DNA of 64,000 bases from Clostridium sp. 26_22 (GTDB taxonomy: Bacteria; Bacillota; Clostridia; TANB77; CAG-508): the NCBI GenBank assembly GCA_001916005.1, contig MNRP01000055.1:1-64000 (forward strand). Reading direction: 5' to 3'. Under the pieces are notes generated by a model that saw nothing but the letters and a program-made list of their open reading frames with translations, had not been told where the DNA came from and made no database searches. Below are positions 8,444 through 17,229 of this stretch, in pieces. The translations under genes were made by a program, and so were the position numbers. The stretch's first letter is position 1; each line of letters starts with the position of its first letter.

Positions 8444-10813
8444 TTGCCTAGAAAGAAAAAAGAAAAAATAGAGGGAATAGAAGATAAATTAGAATATTTA
8501 GGATTAGAACTAGATAACATACCAAAAAAACTAAAAGAATTTGAGCCACTAGAATTTAGAGTTTCTAGATTTTATGATGAAAAACAATATAGGCAATATC
8601 GTTATATTCCTATACAAGATTTACAAATACTGTTATCTCCAACAAATAGACTAGAAGAATTAGGAGAAAAATACAAAAAAGCAAGTCCTTTATATGAATA
8701 CTTAGATAATGAAAAAGAAGAAAACATTTTAAAATATACAACATTTTTAAATATGTTAAAAAACTTTAATATAGAAGATGTAGAAAATGTAGAAAAAGAG
8801 CAAAACAACTTAAATAGAGAAATACCATTCAAAATAAAATATCAAGGAAATTACCTATGGCAAATATATTACTCAGAAAATACAGACAAATATTTCATGA
8901 TAGTTCCAACAGAAGATACAGATTACTCAACATTTTTCTACATATTAAAGAAGAAAATTGAAAATAAGAAAAATGCAAAAATATTTGTACCAGTAAGTAA
9001 TGTAAAATATTCTAATAAATTTTGGACAAAATCAGCCTTCGAAGACATGGAAAATTACTTATGGATGTTTACAAAAGACTGGCCTTTAATATATGAAGTA
9101 TATGACAAAAATGAAGAATTATCAATTCAAATAATAGGTGAAACAAATGTATATGGAAAAATAAAAACACCATATAAAATAGAATTAAAAACAGCTAAAG
9201 AAGCAAACGAATTCTATAAATTAGTAAAAGCATTATTTATATTACAAACAGAATTACCACATTACTTTAATTTTACAACAAACATAGATGAAAATTGTAG
9301 TTTAGAATTTTATTTAGAAGACCAAAAAATCCAATATAAATACATGACAAGTTTTATAAGAGACCAATACAAAGTTGCACTAAAATCAAGAAAAGAAATT
9401 AGAAGTAAAATACGTTTCTATAAAAAGAAATTAGAAGAATTAAAACAAATTGCAGCAGAGCAAGATATAGAATATATAGCTAAAGAAAAACAAATATCAA
9501 CATTTTTAGAATGTAAAAAATCATTCTTTGGAAAAGTAAAATATTTCTTCAAATACAGTAAAAAAAGTAACAAAGTAAGAAAAGAAGCAGAAGAACAAGA
9601 ATATGAAGAAATAGAAGAAAATAATCAAGAAGAACTACCAAAAGCAATGCAAGAAGCAAAAAAAGAAAAGAAAAAAATACCAATTAAAAAGGTATACACA
9701 TTAGAAGAATTAATAGAAAATTATAAAGAACTAGAAAAATTAGAAACAGAAATGAAAAATCTTTTAATGGATGTAAATGCTTTAAAATTGAAAAACAAAA
9801 ACATGGAAAAGAAAATTCAAAATGCGGCAAAATTCATAGAAGAAATAGATAGCCATAAAAAAAGCATATTTGAATTTTGGAAATATAGCAATAAAGATGA
9901 AATGGCAGTACTTCCTGAAGGGGAATTAGAAGAAGTAAATGTAATAAAAAGAATAGAAAAAATGTTTGACTATGAAGAAGACTTTGAAGAACTTGGAAAA
10001 AAATTAGACAGAATGCAAAGAAAAAATTTAAGCAAAGAAGAAATAGATGCTACCTTTATAGCATCAACGAATGTAGTCGGAATTTTAAACAAAATAAAAA
10101 TAAATGATATTATGCCAGAAGACATAGAAAAAAGTTTAAAAGAAATCAAAAAAGAAGCTATAGATGAAAAATCTTTAGCAGAAGAGTATGATATTTTTGG
10201 TAATTTAATAGAAGACAATATAAAAGTTAAAAAGATAAAAAATAAAAAACATAGAGAATTACCAAGAGACAAATATAATATTTTAGATGTAAACAAAAAT
10301 ACAAAACAAATCGGTTATAAACTTACTTTACAATCTATAATAAAAAATGTAACAAGTGCTTTAGAAAAAGGTGTAATTCCAGAAAATTTACCAGTATACA
10401 AAGCAGTATTAGATGATAAATTAAACAACAAAGAAATTAATGTTTTTAACATAAATCCAGAAGAAGAAATCAAAGATGCAATGATAGAAGATGGAAATAA
10501 AATTAATTTATACAAAATAAATGTAAAAGAAGGCACAAATGGAGTTGCATTTACTAATATTATTTTCTATGATAATCAAAATAAAACATTACCACTTGGA
10601 ATGGATTTATCAACAAAATTAATATTAAACACAGCAAAATTACATTTAAATCTTTTAAGTAAAAAAACGTTTAAAGTTGCAAAATTAGAAGATGAAAAGG
10701 ATGATTTTTCAGAAGTTCTTGTAAAAGATGTTGAAGTATATGAATATGAAATTGTAGTATTTGATGAAGAAGTAGAAAAGAAGGAAAAAACTAGAACAAG
10801 AAAATCAAAATAA
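8444..10813 (+). CDS. Large charged coiled-coil protein of unknown function
   Basis: I do not recognise this family. The protein is about 789 residues, rich in K, E and I, with no signal peptide or membrane helix. Its N-terminal ~300 residues look globular (several W/Y-rich strands), the middle (about 310-620) is mostly predicted coiled coil, and a compact C-terminal region precedes a basic tail (KTRTRKSK). Two TTG starts are possible. The one at 8444 is 9 nt from AAGGAG; the one at 8438 is only 3 nt away, so 8444 is preferred. It starts 18 nt after the deacetylase stop, suggesting an operon and perhaps a cell-envelope or structural role (inference only). Confidence 0.8.
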   Translation: MPRKKKEKIEGIEDKLEYLGLELDNIPKKLKEFEPLEFRVSRFYDEKQYRQYRYIPIQDLQILLSPTNRLEELGEKYKKASPLYEYLDNEKEENILKYTTFLNMLKNFNIEDVENVEKEQNNLNREIPFKIKYQGNYLWQIYYSENTDKYFMIVPTEDTDYSTFFYILKKKIENKKNAKIFVPVSNVKYSNKFWTKSAFEDMENYLWMFTKDWPLIYEVYDKNEELSIQIIGETNVYGKIKTPYKIELKTAKEANEFYKLVKALFILQTELPHYFNFTTNIDENCSLEFYLEDQKIQYKYMTSFIRDQYKVALKSRKEIRSKIRFYKKKLEELKQIAAEQDIEYIAKEKQISTFLECKKSFFGKVKYFFKYSKKSNKVRKEAEEQEYEEIEENNQEELPKAMQEAKKEKKKIPIKKVYTLEELIENYKELEKLETEMKNLLMDVNALKLKNKNMEKKIQNAAKFIEEIDSHKKSIFEFWKYSNKDEMAVLPEGELEEVNVIKRIEKMFDYEEDFEELGKKLDRMQRKNLSKEEIDATFIASTNVVGILNKIKINDIMPEDIEKSLKEIKKEAIDEKSLAEEYDIFGNLIEDNIKVKKIKNKKHRELPRDKYNILDVNKNTKQIGYKLTLQSIIKNVTSALEKGVIPENLPVYKAVLDDKLNNKEINVFNINPEEEIKDAMIEDGNKINLYKINVKEGTNGVAFTNIIFYDNQNKTLPLGMDLSTKLILNTAKLHLNLLSKKTFKVAKLEDEKDDFSEVLVKDVEVYEYEIVVFDEEVEKKEKTRTRKSK

Positions 10814-10877
10814 AGTTTTGAAAGTACTAGACATTTATTTAGATATATGCTAATATATATTAGCATATATCATACAT

Positions 10878-10960
10878 GCCGATGTGGCGGAATTGGTAGA
10901 CGCACACGACTCAAAATCGTGCGGGAAACCATGTGGGTTCGAGTCCCACCATCGGTACCA
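10878..10960 (+). tRNA. tRNA-Leu (anticodon CAA)
   Basis: It has a 7-bp acceptor stem GCCGATG/CATCGGT with a G-U closing pair, a D-loop with GGTAGA, anticodon loop CTCAAAA, a class II variable arm, T-arm GGGTTCGAGTCCC and encoded CCA. It reads UUG leucine codons. Confidence 0.95.
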
Positions 10961-10988
10961 AATATGTCACTATATTAATATAAAACAC

Positions 10989-11023
10989 AAAATTCCCCCA
11001 TAGTTAACCTAAGGGGGAATTTT
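10989..11023. terminator. Terminator after tRNA-Leu
   Basis: AAAATTCCCCC and GGGGGAATTTT form a strong stem around a 12-nt loop. The T/A runs make it usable from both strands (tRNA-Leu and the minus-strand orphan gene). Confidence 0.88.
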
Positions 11024-11033
11024 GTAGCATCTA

Positions 11034-11303
11034 CTACTGTGAAACAAATACATCCATACCTTTAAAACGATATTTCATCAAAGTAACCGTGTAATGATGT
11101 TCGTTTAACATATCATTTACTACTTTTGATGTAACAATCCCAAGATGTTTTTTTGAAAGGTGTATTGTAGCCTCTCTACTATTCTTTACATCCCGAAGAA
11201 AGGATTCATCATTAAGTATTGAATTTCCAACATCTTCTATAGTAGAATTTGCCATACAATACCAAAAGAATTTTTTTAAAGTTTGTAACACAGTGTTTTT
11301 CAT
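11034..11303 (-). CDS. Small orphan protein, unknown function
   Basis: No family recognised. The ATG at 11303 is chosen because AGGAGG lies 9 nt upstream; a longer frame to 11369 has no SD. The product is 89 residues, begins MKNTVLQTLKKFFWYC, and is mixed-charge with no clear membrane helix. Codon use differs from neighbouring housekeeping genes and includes an in-frame CGG (Arg in FLRDV). It is a single-gene unit bounded by its own terminator. Confidence 0.7.
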   Translation of the reverse strand: MKNTVLQTLKKFFWYCMANSTIEDVGNSILNDESFLRDVKNSREATIHLSKKHLGIVTSKVVNDMLNEHHYTVTLMKYRFKGMDVFVSQ

Positions 11304-11630
11304 ATTACTATACCTCCTAAAAATATATTTTTTTAACCATGAAGACTCTATTAAAGAAAAAAGGAGCAATCGATAAATATTTAAACACTTATATTATACA
11401 CTATTTTACATAAAAAATCAATTTCTATAGGATGTTTTAGAAAAAAATATTTGACCTTTTATATATAATGGCAATAGGTTCTATAATTTTTTGTATTCTC
11501 TTTTCAGAAACAATAGTAAGAGTAATATACTATTTTGCAGAACTAATTAATGTAAATATGCTTTTTAGTGTGCTGAGAAATTATTGATTTTTCAACGTTC
11601 CAACAAAGGTCCTATAAGAACATCCACACC

Positions 11631-11658
11631 AAGAATCATTTTAAATGGTTCTTTTTTT
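11631..11658 (+). terminator. Rho-independent terminator
   Basis: AAGAATCATTT pairs with AAATGGTTCTT and is followed by T7. No coding gene ends just before it, so an untranslated or very short transcript may end here. Confidence 0.75.
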
Positions 11659-11668
11659 ATTATAAAAT

Positions 11669-11697
11669 TTGACTTTACATAAATAAGGTGCTATAAT
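11669..11697 (+). promoter_or_regulatory. SigmaA-type promoter of the 11733 gene
   Basis: TTGACT and TATAAT are separated by 17 bp, ending 35 nt before the ATG. Confidence 0.75.
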
Positions 11698-11732
11698 AAA
11701 AATATCTTTTATATAAAAAGGAGGAATAACTT

Positions 11733-12227
11733 ATGTTACATCATTCAGGAAAAGTCTTTTTAAGGGTCGCTTCAATAAGCGCAGGTAGTATTCCAACTTG
11801 CTATCTTGATATTCTCGAGGTAGAACACGATGGTAGCTCTAAGTTTCGGGGTCAGGTAAGATATAACTATGACCCAAGTTATTCAGAGAGTAGCAATGAG
11901 ATACGTGTAAGTTTTGATTGTCCTACAATTGATTGGATTTCACCAGTCAAAGGCGGAACAAGAGCTTTGGAGGATTTAGTCGTTTGTGCAATTTTATGGC
12001 TTATAAAAGACAATCATTATCTTTATTCAACCGCACCAAATGAAAAGGCAAAAGCATTAATGGTAGTTCATTCGTATCAGGAAGATAAACCAGAAATGAA
12101 TGATATCAATGCAAGCATAGCTAATGTCTTAAAGAGTTTGGGAGGAGAAGTCCGGAATGGAGATGAATGGATTGTTAAAGCTGATGGGATTGATTACAAG
12201 TATATCTCATCGATTATCAATCGTTAA
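11733..12227 (+). CDS. Orphan protein, unknown function
   Basis: No family recognised. It has 164 residues and is apparently soluble and cytosolic. The first half is beta-rich, with a short hydrophobic helix near residue 85-95 (LVVCAILWLI). An AAAAGGAGG SD and a good promoter precede it, and a terminator follows, so it is a monocistronic unit. Base and codon use are unlike the neighbours (CTC, GAG, GTC, CGG twice, at 11847 and 12153), which suggests transfer or a different selective regime. Confidence 0.72.
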   Translation: MLHHSGKVFLRVASISAGSIPTCYLDILEVEHDGSSKFRGQVRYNYDPSYSESSNEIRVSFDCPTIDWISPVKGGTRALEDLVVCAILWLIKDNHYLYSTAPNEKAKALMVVHSYQEDKPEMNDINASIANVLKSLGGEVRNGDEWIVKADGIDYKYISSIINR

Positions 12228-12241
12228 TTAAAGATTATGGG

Positions 12242-12276
12242 GAGCTTTCATACATAAAATGTGTGAAAGCTCTTTT
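12242..12276 (+). terminator. Terminator after the 11733 gene
   Basis: GAGCTTTCATACA and TGTGTGAAAGCTC form a 13-bp stem (one G-U) with a 5-nt loop, followed by TTTT. Confidence 0.88.
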
Positions 12277-12339
12277 AATATTGTAATTATTTAAACAAAT
12301 TGACATATATTTAAATAGCAAAATAAAGGTGGTGATATT

Positions 12340-14490
12340 GTGGAAAACACATATACAGTAGCACTAGCAGGAAACCCAAACGTAGGAAAATCAACAATAT
12401 TCAATAATTTAACAGGAATGCATCAACACACAGGAAACTGGACAGGAAAAACAGTTGCAAATGCAACAGGAAATCTTGTGATAAAAGATGAAAAATTTAA
12501 TCTTGTAGATATTCCAGGTACATACTCAATAATGTCAAATTCACAAGAGGAGGAAATAGCGAGAGACTATATATGCTTTGAAAAGCCAGACACAACAATA
12601 ATTGTAGTAGATAGCACTTGCTTAGAAAGAAACTTAAATTTAGTATTTCAAATAATGGAAATAACAGATAATATCATTGTATGTGTTAATTTATTAGATG
12701 AAGCAAAAAAGAAAAAAATACATATAAATCTAAAAAAATTAGAAGAACTTTTAGGAGTTCCAGTAGTAGGAACAACAGCTAGAGACAAACGTACTTTAGA
12801 AAATTTAAAAAATACAATATATAAAGTATGTAAAAAAGAGATAATACCAAATCCTAAAAAAATAAAATATAGTAGTCAAATTGAAGAAAATATAGATATA
12901 CTTGAACAAGAGTTAATTAATACATATGAAGAAAATGAACAAGAAAATTATAGAGGAATTCCATTAGCTTTAGAAGAAAATAAAATATCAGAAAAATTGT
13001 ATAGATGGATTTCAATAAAAATAATAGACGGAGAAGAAAAAATCTTAGAAACAATTCAACAAAAATTTAATATCAATTTGGAAGCAGAAAATATAAAAGA
13101 ATGTACAACACATATAAAAAATAATCTAGAAAAATCAGGAATAACAAATAAAAACTTTAAAGATAAAATTGTAAGTAACATAGTAAAAAAAGCAGAGGAA
13201 GTCAGTCAAGAAGTATGTTGTTTTGAAGATAGAGATTATAGTGGAAGAGATAGAAAAATAGATAAAATATTAACTTCAAAAAAATTTGGAATTCCTATAA
13301 TGATTTTATTTTTAGGATTAATATTTTGGATAACAATAGTAGGTGCAAATTATCCATCGGAATTATTATTTAATTTATTTAATTCAATACAAATCAAACT
13401 AATAAATTTTGCAAATTATATACATTGTCCACAATGGTTATCAGACATGCTAATAAATGGAATATATCAGACTTTAACTTGGATTATAGCAGTAATGTTA
13501 CCACCAATGGCAATTTTTTTCCCATTATTCACAATATTAGAAGATTTGGGGTATCTTCCAAGAATTGCATTTAATATGGATGGATTTTTTAAAAAAGCAT
13601 GTTGTAGTGGAAAACAAATGATAACTATGTGTATGGGATTTGGCTGTAATGCTTGCGGTGTAACAGGTTGTAGAATAATAGATTCACCAAGAGAAAGACT
13701 AATAGCAATTCTAACCAATAATTTTGTACCGTGTAATGGAAGATTTCCATTTTTAATATCAATAGCTACAATATTTATTGCAGGGGCATATTCAGCAGGA
13801 AATGGATTTTTATCATCAATATTATCAACACTAGCAGTTATTATTGTTATAATATTTGGAATATTTTTGACATTAATAATATCAAAAATATTATCAAATA
13901 CAATATTAAAAGGAATGCCATCATCAATAGTATTAGAATTACCACCATATAGAAAACCACAATTTGGAAAAATATTAGTACGTTCCATATTTGATAGAAC
14001 ATTATTCATATTAGGAAGGGCAATATCAGTTGCTGCACCAGCAGGATTAGTAATATGGTTATTAGCAAATATAGGAATAAATGGAGAAAGTCTACTTACA
14101 ATAATTGCAAATTTTTTAAATCCATTTGCAAAATTAATGGGGTTAGATGGTTACATTTTAACAGCTTTTATATTAGGTATTCCAGCAAATGAAATAGTTT
14201 TACCAATAATATTAATGTGCTATTTAAAAGGAGGAGCTTTAGTAAAAATAGAAGATACAATTCAAATCGGTCAAATATTAATTCAAAATGGATGGAACAT
14301 GCTTACTGCAATGAATGTAATGTTATTTACAATATTACATTTTCCATGTGCTACAACGCTACTTACAATAAAAAAAGAAACTAATAGTTGGAAATGGACT
14401 GGAATTGCGTTTTTATTACCAACACTTTGTGGAATAATTTTATGTATGTGCACAACTTTAGCATATAATGTAATATTGTTAATAAATTAA
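12340..14490 (+). CDS. feoB: Ferrous iron transport protein B
   Basis: FeoB is the GTPase-gated membrane permease for Fe2+ uptake. The N-terminal G domain shows G1 GNPNVGKS (residues 7-14), G3 DIPGTYS and the NLLDEA G4-type motif. A helical insert and about eight membrane helices with two Gate regions follow. At 716 residues it is normal length. The start is GTG, with AAAGGTGGTGAT upstream. No feoA or feoC lies beside it. TTGACA lies at about 12299-12304, but the matching -10 is weak. Fe2+ import suits an anaerobic lifestyle. Confidence 0.96.
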   Translation: MENTYTVALAGNPNVGKSTIFNNLTGMHQHTGNWTGKTVANATGNLVIKDEKFNLVDIPGTYSIMSNSQEEEIARDYICFEKPDTTIIVVDSTCLERNLNLVFQIMEITDNIIVCVNLLDEAKKKKIHINLKKLEELLGVPVVGTTARDKRTLENLKNTIYKVCKKEIIPNPKKIKYSSQIEENIDILEQELINTYEENEQENYRGIPLALEENKISEKLYRWISIKIIDGEEKILETIQQKFNINLEAENIKECTTHIKNNLEKSGITNKNFKDKIVSNIVKKAEEVSQEVCCFEDRDYSGRDRKIDKILTSKKFGIPIMILFLGLIFWITIVGANYPSELLFNLFNSIQIKLINFANYIHCPQWLSDMLINGIYQTLTWIIAVMLPPMAIFFPLFTILEDLGYLPRIAFNMDGFFKKACCSGKQMITMCMGFGCNACGVTGCRIIDSPRERLIAILTNNFVPCNGRFPFLISIATIFIAGAYSAGNGFLSSILSTLAVIIVIIFGIFLTLIISKILSNTILKGMPSSIVLELPPYRKPQFGKILVRSIFDRTLFILGRAISVAAPAGLVIWLLANIGINGESLLTIIANFLNPFAKLMGLDGYILTAFILGIPANEIVLPIILMCYLKGGALVKIEDTIQIGQILIQNGWNMLTAMNVMLFTILHFPCATTLLTIKKETNSWKWTGIAFLLPTLCGIILCMCTTLAYNVILLIN

Positions 14491-14639
14491 TATTATTTAC
14501 GAAAAAATAGTTTCCTAATTTTTGTAAAACATTTCCAGTTTTTTACAAATAATATATGTATATAACAATAAAAAAGACTAAAATATATCGTTGTAACTAT
14601 TTAATTAGATATTTAATAAAAGCTGAGGGGGAAAGAAAA

Positions 14640-15416
14640 ATGCAAGAAAAAGTAGAAAAATTAGTTACTAATAATTTAGGGTTAGTACGGTATGTAGCAA
14701 AGCAATTTTCTTCATCAAATGTTGATTTTGATGATTTAGTATCTGAGGGAACAATGGGACTAATAAAAGCAGCATCTTCATTTGATGAAACAAAAAATGT
14801 TAAATTTTCAACTTATTCATCACAGTGTATAAGAAATGAAATTTTAATGTATTTACGGAAGGAAAATAAACATTTAGATGTAAAATCAATCGATGATATA
14901 TTATCAGAAGATAAAGATGGAAATACATTAGTGTTATCGGAAATAATAGCTGATAAAAGTAATTATTATGAAGATAGAGACGTAAATGAAGTACTAGAAA
15001 ATGCATTAAATTGGATTTTAAATTTAAATGATGCAAAAGAAAGAACGGTATTATTGCTGAAAAGTGCAGGAGTAAAACAGCATGAAATAGGTAAAAATTT
15101 AGGTTTCTCTCAATCTTATATCAGTAGAATGGAAAACAAGATAAAGGAAAATTTACATGGATGTATAAGAGGTAAAAAAGTATGTAATCCAATATGTGAT
15201 TGTAGAAAAGTAAATGAAATATATAAAATTACATTTTATACAACTAAATTGAGAAGTAAAGAAAACATAGTAAGAATTGTAGAAGATGAAGCTAGAAAAG
15301 TTGGATTGGTTTATTGCAAGATTAAAGAAGTTAAAGGTATATATTTTACAATAACTATCTTGAATGAAGACAATTCAATGATTTTTTTAGCCAATTTATT
15401 AAACCAAATAGCTTGA
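14640..15416 (+). CDS. Sigma-70 family factor, sigmaE/sigmaK-like, with C-terminal extension
   Basis: Regions 2 and 4 are clear: DDLVSEGTMGLIKAASSFD (2.1-2.2), KFSTYSSQCIRNEILMYLR (2.3-2.4), a GNTLVLSEII linker and an HTH region 4 (HEIGKNLGFSQSYISRMENK). This pattern resembles the sporulation mother-cell factors. About 75 residues follow region 4, with a Cys-rich start (CNPICDC) and a possible small alpha/beta domain, which is unusual. The start at 14640 is preferred (AGGGGGA 8 nt upstream) over a longer frame from 14556. Two in-frame CGG codons (14688, 14856) encode Arg, the second at the conserved MYLR position. Confidence 0.82.
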   Translation: MQEKVEKLVTNNLGLVRYVAKQFSSSNVDFDDLVSEGTMGLIKAASSFDETKNVKFSTYSSQCIRNEILMYLRKENKHLDVKSIDDILSEDKDGNTLVLSEIIADKSNYYEDRDVNEVLENALNWILNLNDAKERTVLLLKSAGVKQHEIGKNLGFSQSYISRMENKIKENLHGCIRGKKVCNPICDCRKVNEIYKITFYTTKLRSKENIVRIVEDEARKVGLVYCKIKEVKGIYFTITILNEDNSMIFLANLLNQIA

Positions 15417-15436
15417 TAATTATGTTAAATATCGGC

Positions 15437-15472
15437 ATACTACTATTATAATTTTAATAGTAGTATTTTTTT
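15437..15472 (+). terminator. Terminator after the sigma factor
   Basis: ATACTACTATTA and TAATAGTAGTAT form a perfect 12-bp stem with T7 overlapping the arm. Confidence 0.9.
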
Positions 15473-15562
15473 ATTTAGAAACATTAATTCAAAAATATTA
15501 ATAAAGAACTTGAAAAAATAACAAAATTAATGTATGATAACAACATAAGATAGAGGTGGATT

Positions 15563-17140
15563 ATGAAATCGAATTTTTCTAAATACATTTTTATAATATT
15601 TGCTATAGGAATAATGATATTTGCAATTATAAAAATAAAAAATGATGAGAAAAAAAATGATACTCAACAAGTACAAATAGAAGAAAAAACAGAAGAAATA
15701 ACAAAAGAATTAAAATTAGGTGTTGCATCTTTTGACAGTATTAATCCAATATTAAGCAAAAACAAAAATATACAAGATATATCAAAGATTATATTCGATT
15801 CTTTAGTAACAATATCAACAGACTATAAAGCAGAGCTAAGTTTGGCAAAAGAATGGGCAAAACAGTCTGATACAGAATATTTAATAAAACTAAGGGAAGA
15901 TGTAAAATGGTCAGATGGAGAAAAATTTACTGCAGATGATGTAAGATTTACAATAGATAGATTAAAAGATTCAGATACAATTTATTCAGCAAATGTTGCA
16001 CACGTTATAAAAGTTGAAACAGTAGATAATTCAACAGTAAAAATAATATTAGATCAAGAAGTTCCGTTTTTTGAATATAATTTAACATTTCCAATATTAT
16101 CAAGTAAGTATTATAGTGATAAAGAATTTACACCTAATATAGTACCACTTGGAACAGGAATGTATAAAGTAACAGAAGTGCAATCTTCTGCAATCATATT
16201 AGAAAAAAACGAATATTATTGGAAAACAGATGAGAAATTAACCTTAGAAAAAATAACAATAAATTTATATTCAACAGCAGGAGAATTATATAATGCATTT
16301 AAAGTTGGAAATATAGATTTAGTTAGTACCCAAAATAGCAATTTATCAGATTATATAGGCGTAATTGGCTATACTGCTAAGGAAATGAAAGGAAGAGAAC
16401 ACGACTTTATAGCATTTAATACTCAAAGTGCATTGGTATCAAATTTAAATATAAGAAAAGCTATAGCTTATTCTATAGATAAATCTAACATAGTATCAAG
16501 TATATATGGAGACAAATATTATCAATCAAGTTTTCCACTTGATTATGGATCTTGGGTTTATAAAGAACAAGATTCAAGTTCAGGGTATAATTTAGAACAA
16601 GCAAAACAAATATTAGTAGATGATGGTTGGAGTTATAAATATAAATACTGGCAAAAAACAGTAAATTATAAAACTCAAAGAATAACATTAAATTTTGTAG
16701 TAAAATCAACAGATACAACTAGAGTAAGTGTGGCAGAACACATAAAAACACAACTAGAAAATCAAGGAATAAGAATAAATATAATAAAAGCAAATAATGA
16801 ACAATATAATAATTATTTGCAAAATAAAAATTATGATATGATTTTGTGTAGTATGAATCTTTCAATAAGTCCAGATTTATCAACATTTTTTGGAGACAAT
16901 AATCTAGCTAATTATTCAAATGATGAAGTAAAAAATTTAATAAATGAAGCTAAAAATACAACAGATGAAAATAAAATAAAACAAAATTATAAGAGACTAG
17001 GAGAAATATATAAAATTGAAATTCCATATTTAAGTTTGTATAATAATAAATATACAGTTGCATATAATTCAAACTTACGTGGAAGCTTAGAACCAAACTG
17101 GTTTTATCAGTTTTATAATATAAAAGATTGGTACAAATAA
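15563..17140 (+). CDS. Membrane-anchored ABC-type solute-binding protein, family 5 (peptide-binding type)
   Basis: This is an SBP_bac_5 protein of 525 residues, the extracytoplasmic receptor of a peptide/nickel-type ABC importer. Family features include VKWSDGEKFTADDVRFTIDR (about 113-132), the NIRKAIAYSID motif near 296 and the LNFVVKST region. The N-terminus has a transmembrane helix (residues 8-24) but no lipobox cysteine, so it is probably an uncleaved anchor and not a lipoprotein. No permease or ATPase genes are adjacent, so it would depend on a transporter encoded elsewhere. Confidence 0.85.
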   Translation: MKSNFSKYIFIIFAIGIMIFAIIKIKNDEKKNDTQQVQIEEKTEEITKELKLGVASFDSINPILSKNKNIQDISKIIFDSLVTISTDYKAELSLAKEWAKQSDTEYLIKLREDVKWSDGEKFTADDVRFTIDRLKDSDTIYSANVAHVIKVETVDNSTVKIILDQEVPFFEYNLTFPILSSKYYSDKEFTPNIVPLGTGMYKVTEVQSSAIILEKNEYYWKTDEKLTLEKITINLYSTAGELYNAFKVGNIDLVSTQNSNLSDYIGVIGYTAKEMKGREHDFIAFNTQSALVSNLNIRKAIAYSIDKSNIVSSIYGDKYYQSSFPLDYGSWVYKEQDSSSGYNLEQAKQILVDDGWSYKYKYWQKTVNYKTQRITLNFVVKSTDTTRVSVAEHIKTQLENQGIRINIIKANNEQYNNYLQNKNYDMILCSMNLSISPDLSTFFGDNNLANYSNDEVKNLINEAKNTTDENKIKQNYKRLGEIYKIEIPYLSLYNNKYTVAYNSNLRGSLEPNWFYQFYNIKDWYK

Positions 17141-17159
17141 AAATTTTTAAAAAAAGATA

Positions 17160-17188
17160 TTGACAAAACAAATATTTGATGATATAAA
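17160..17188 (+). promoter_or_regulatory. recA promoter
   Basis: TTGACA, a 17-bp spacer, then TATAAA, ending about 41 nt before the recA ATG. I could not identify a convincing LexA box. Confidence 0.8.
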
Positions 17189-17229
17189 GTATTTATCAAA
17201 CAAAAGTTCAAATTAAGGAGGAACAAAAA

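Larger units (their letters stand above)
11304..11732. other. Gene-poor spacer between two orphan genes
   Basis: No convincing gene was seen. The spacer holds the upstream region of the minus-strand gene, a terminator at 11631-11658 and a promoter for the next gene. A 39-codon ATG frame at 11468 is hydrophobic but has no SD, so it is not called. Confidence 0.6.

Noticed and set aside
11468..11587. 39-codon hydrophobic ATG frame in the 11.4-11.6 kb spacer
   Set aside because: No SD, no adjacent promoter with proper spacing, and no recognisable similarity.
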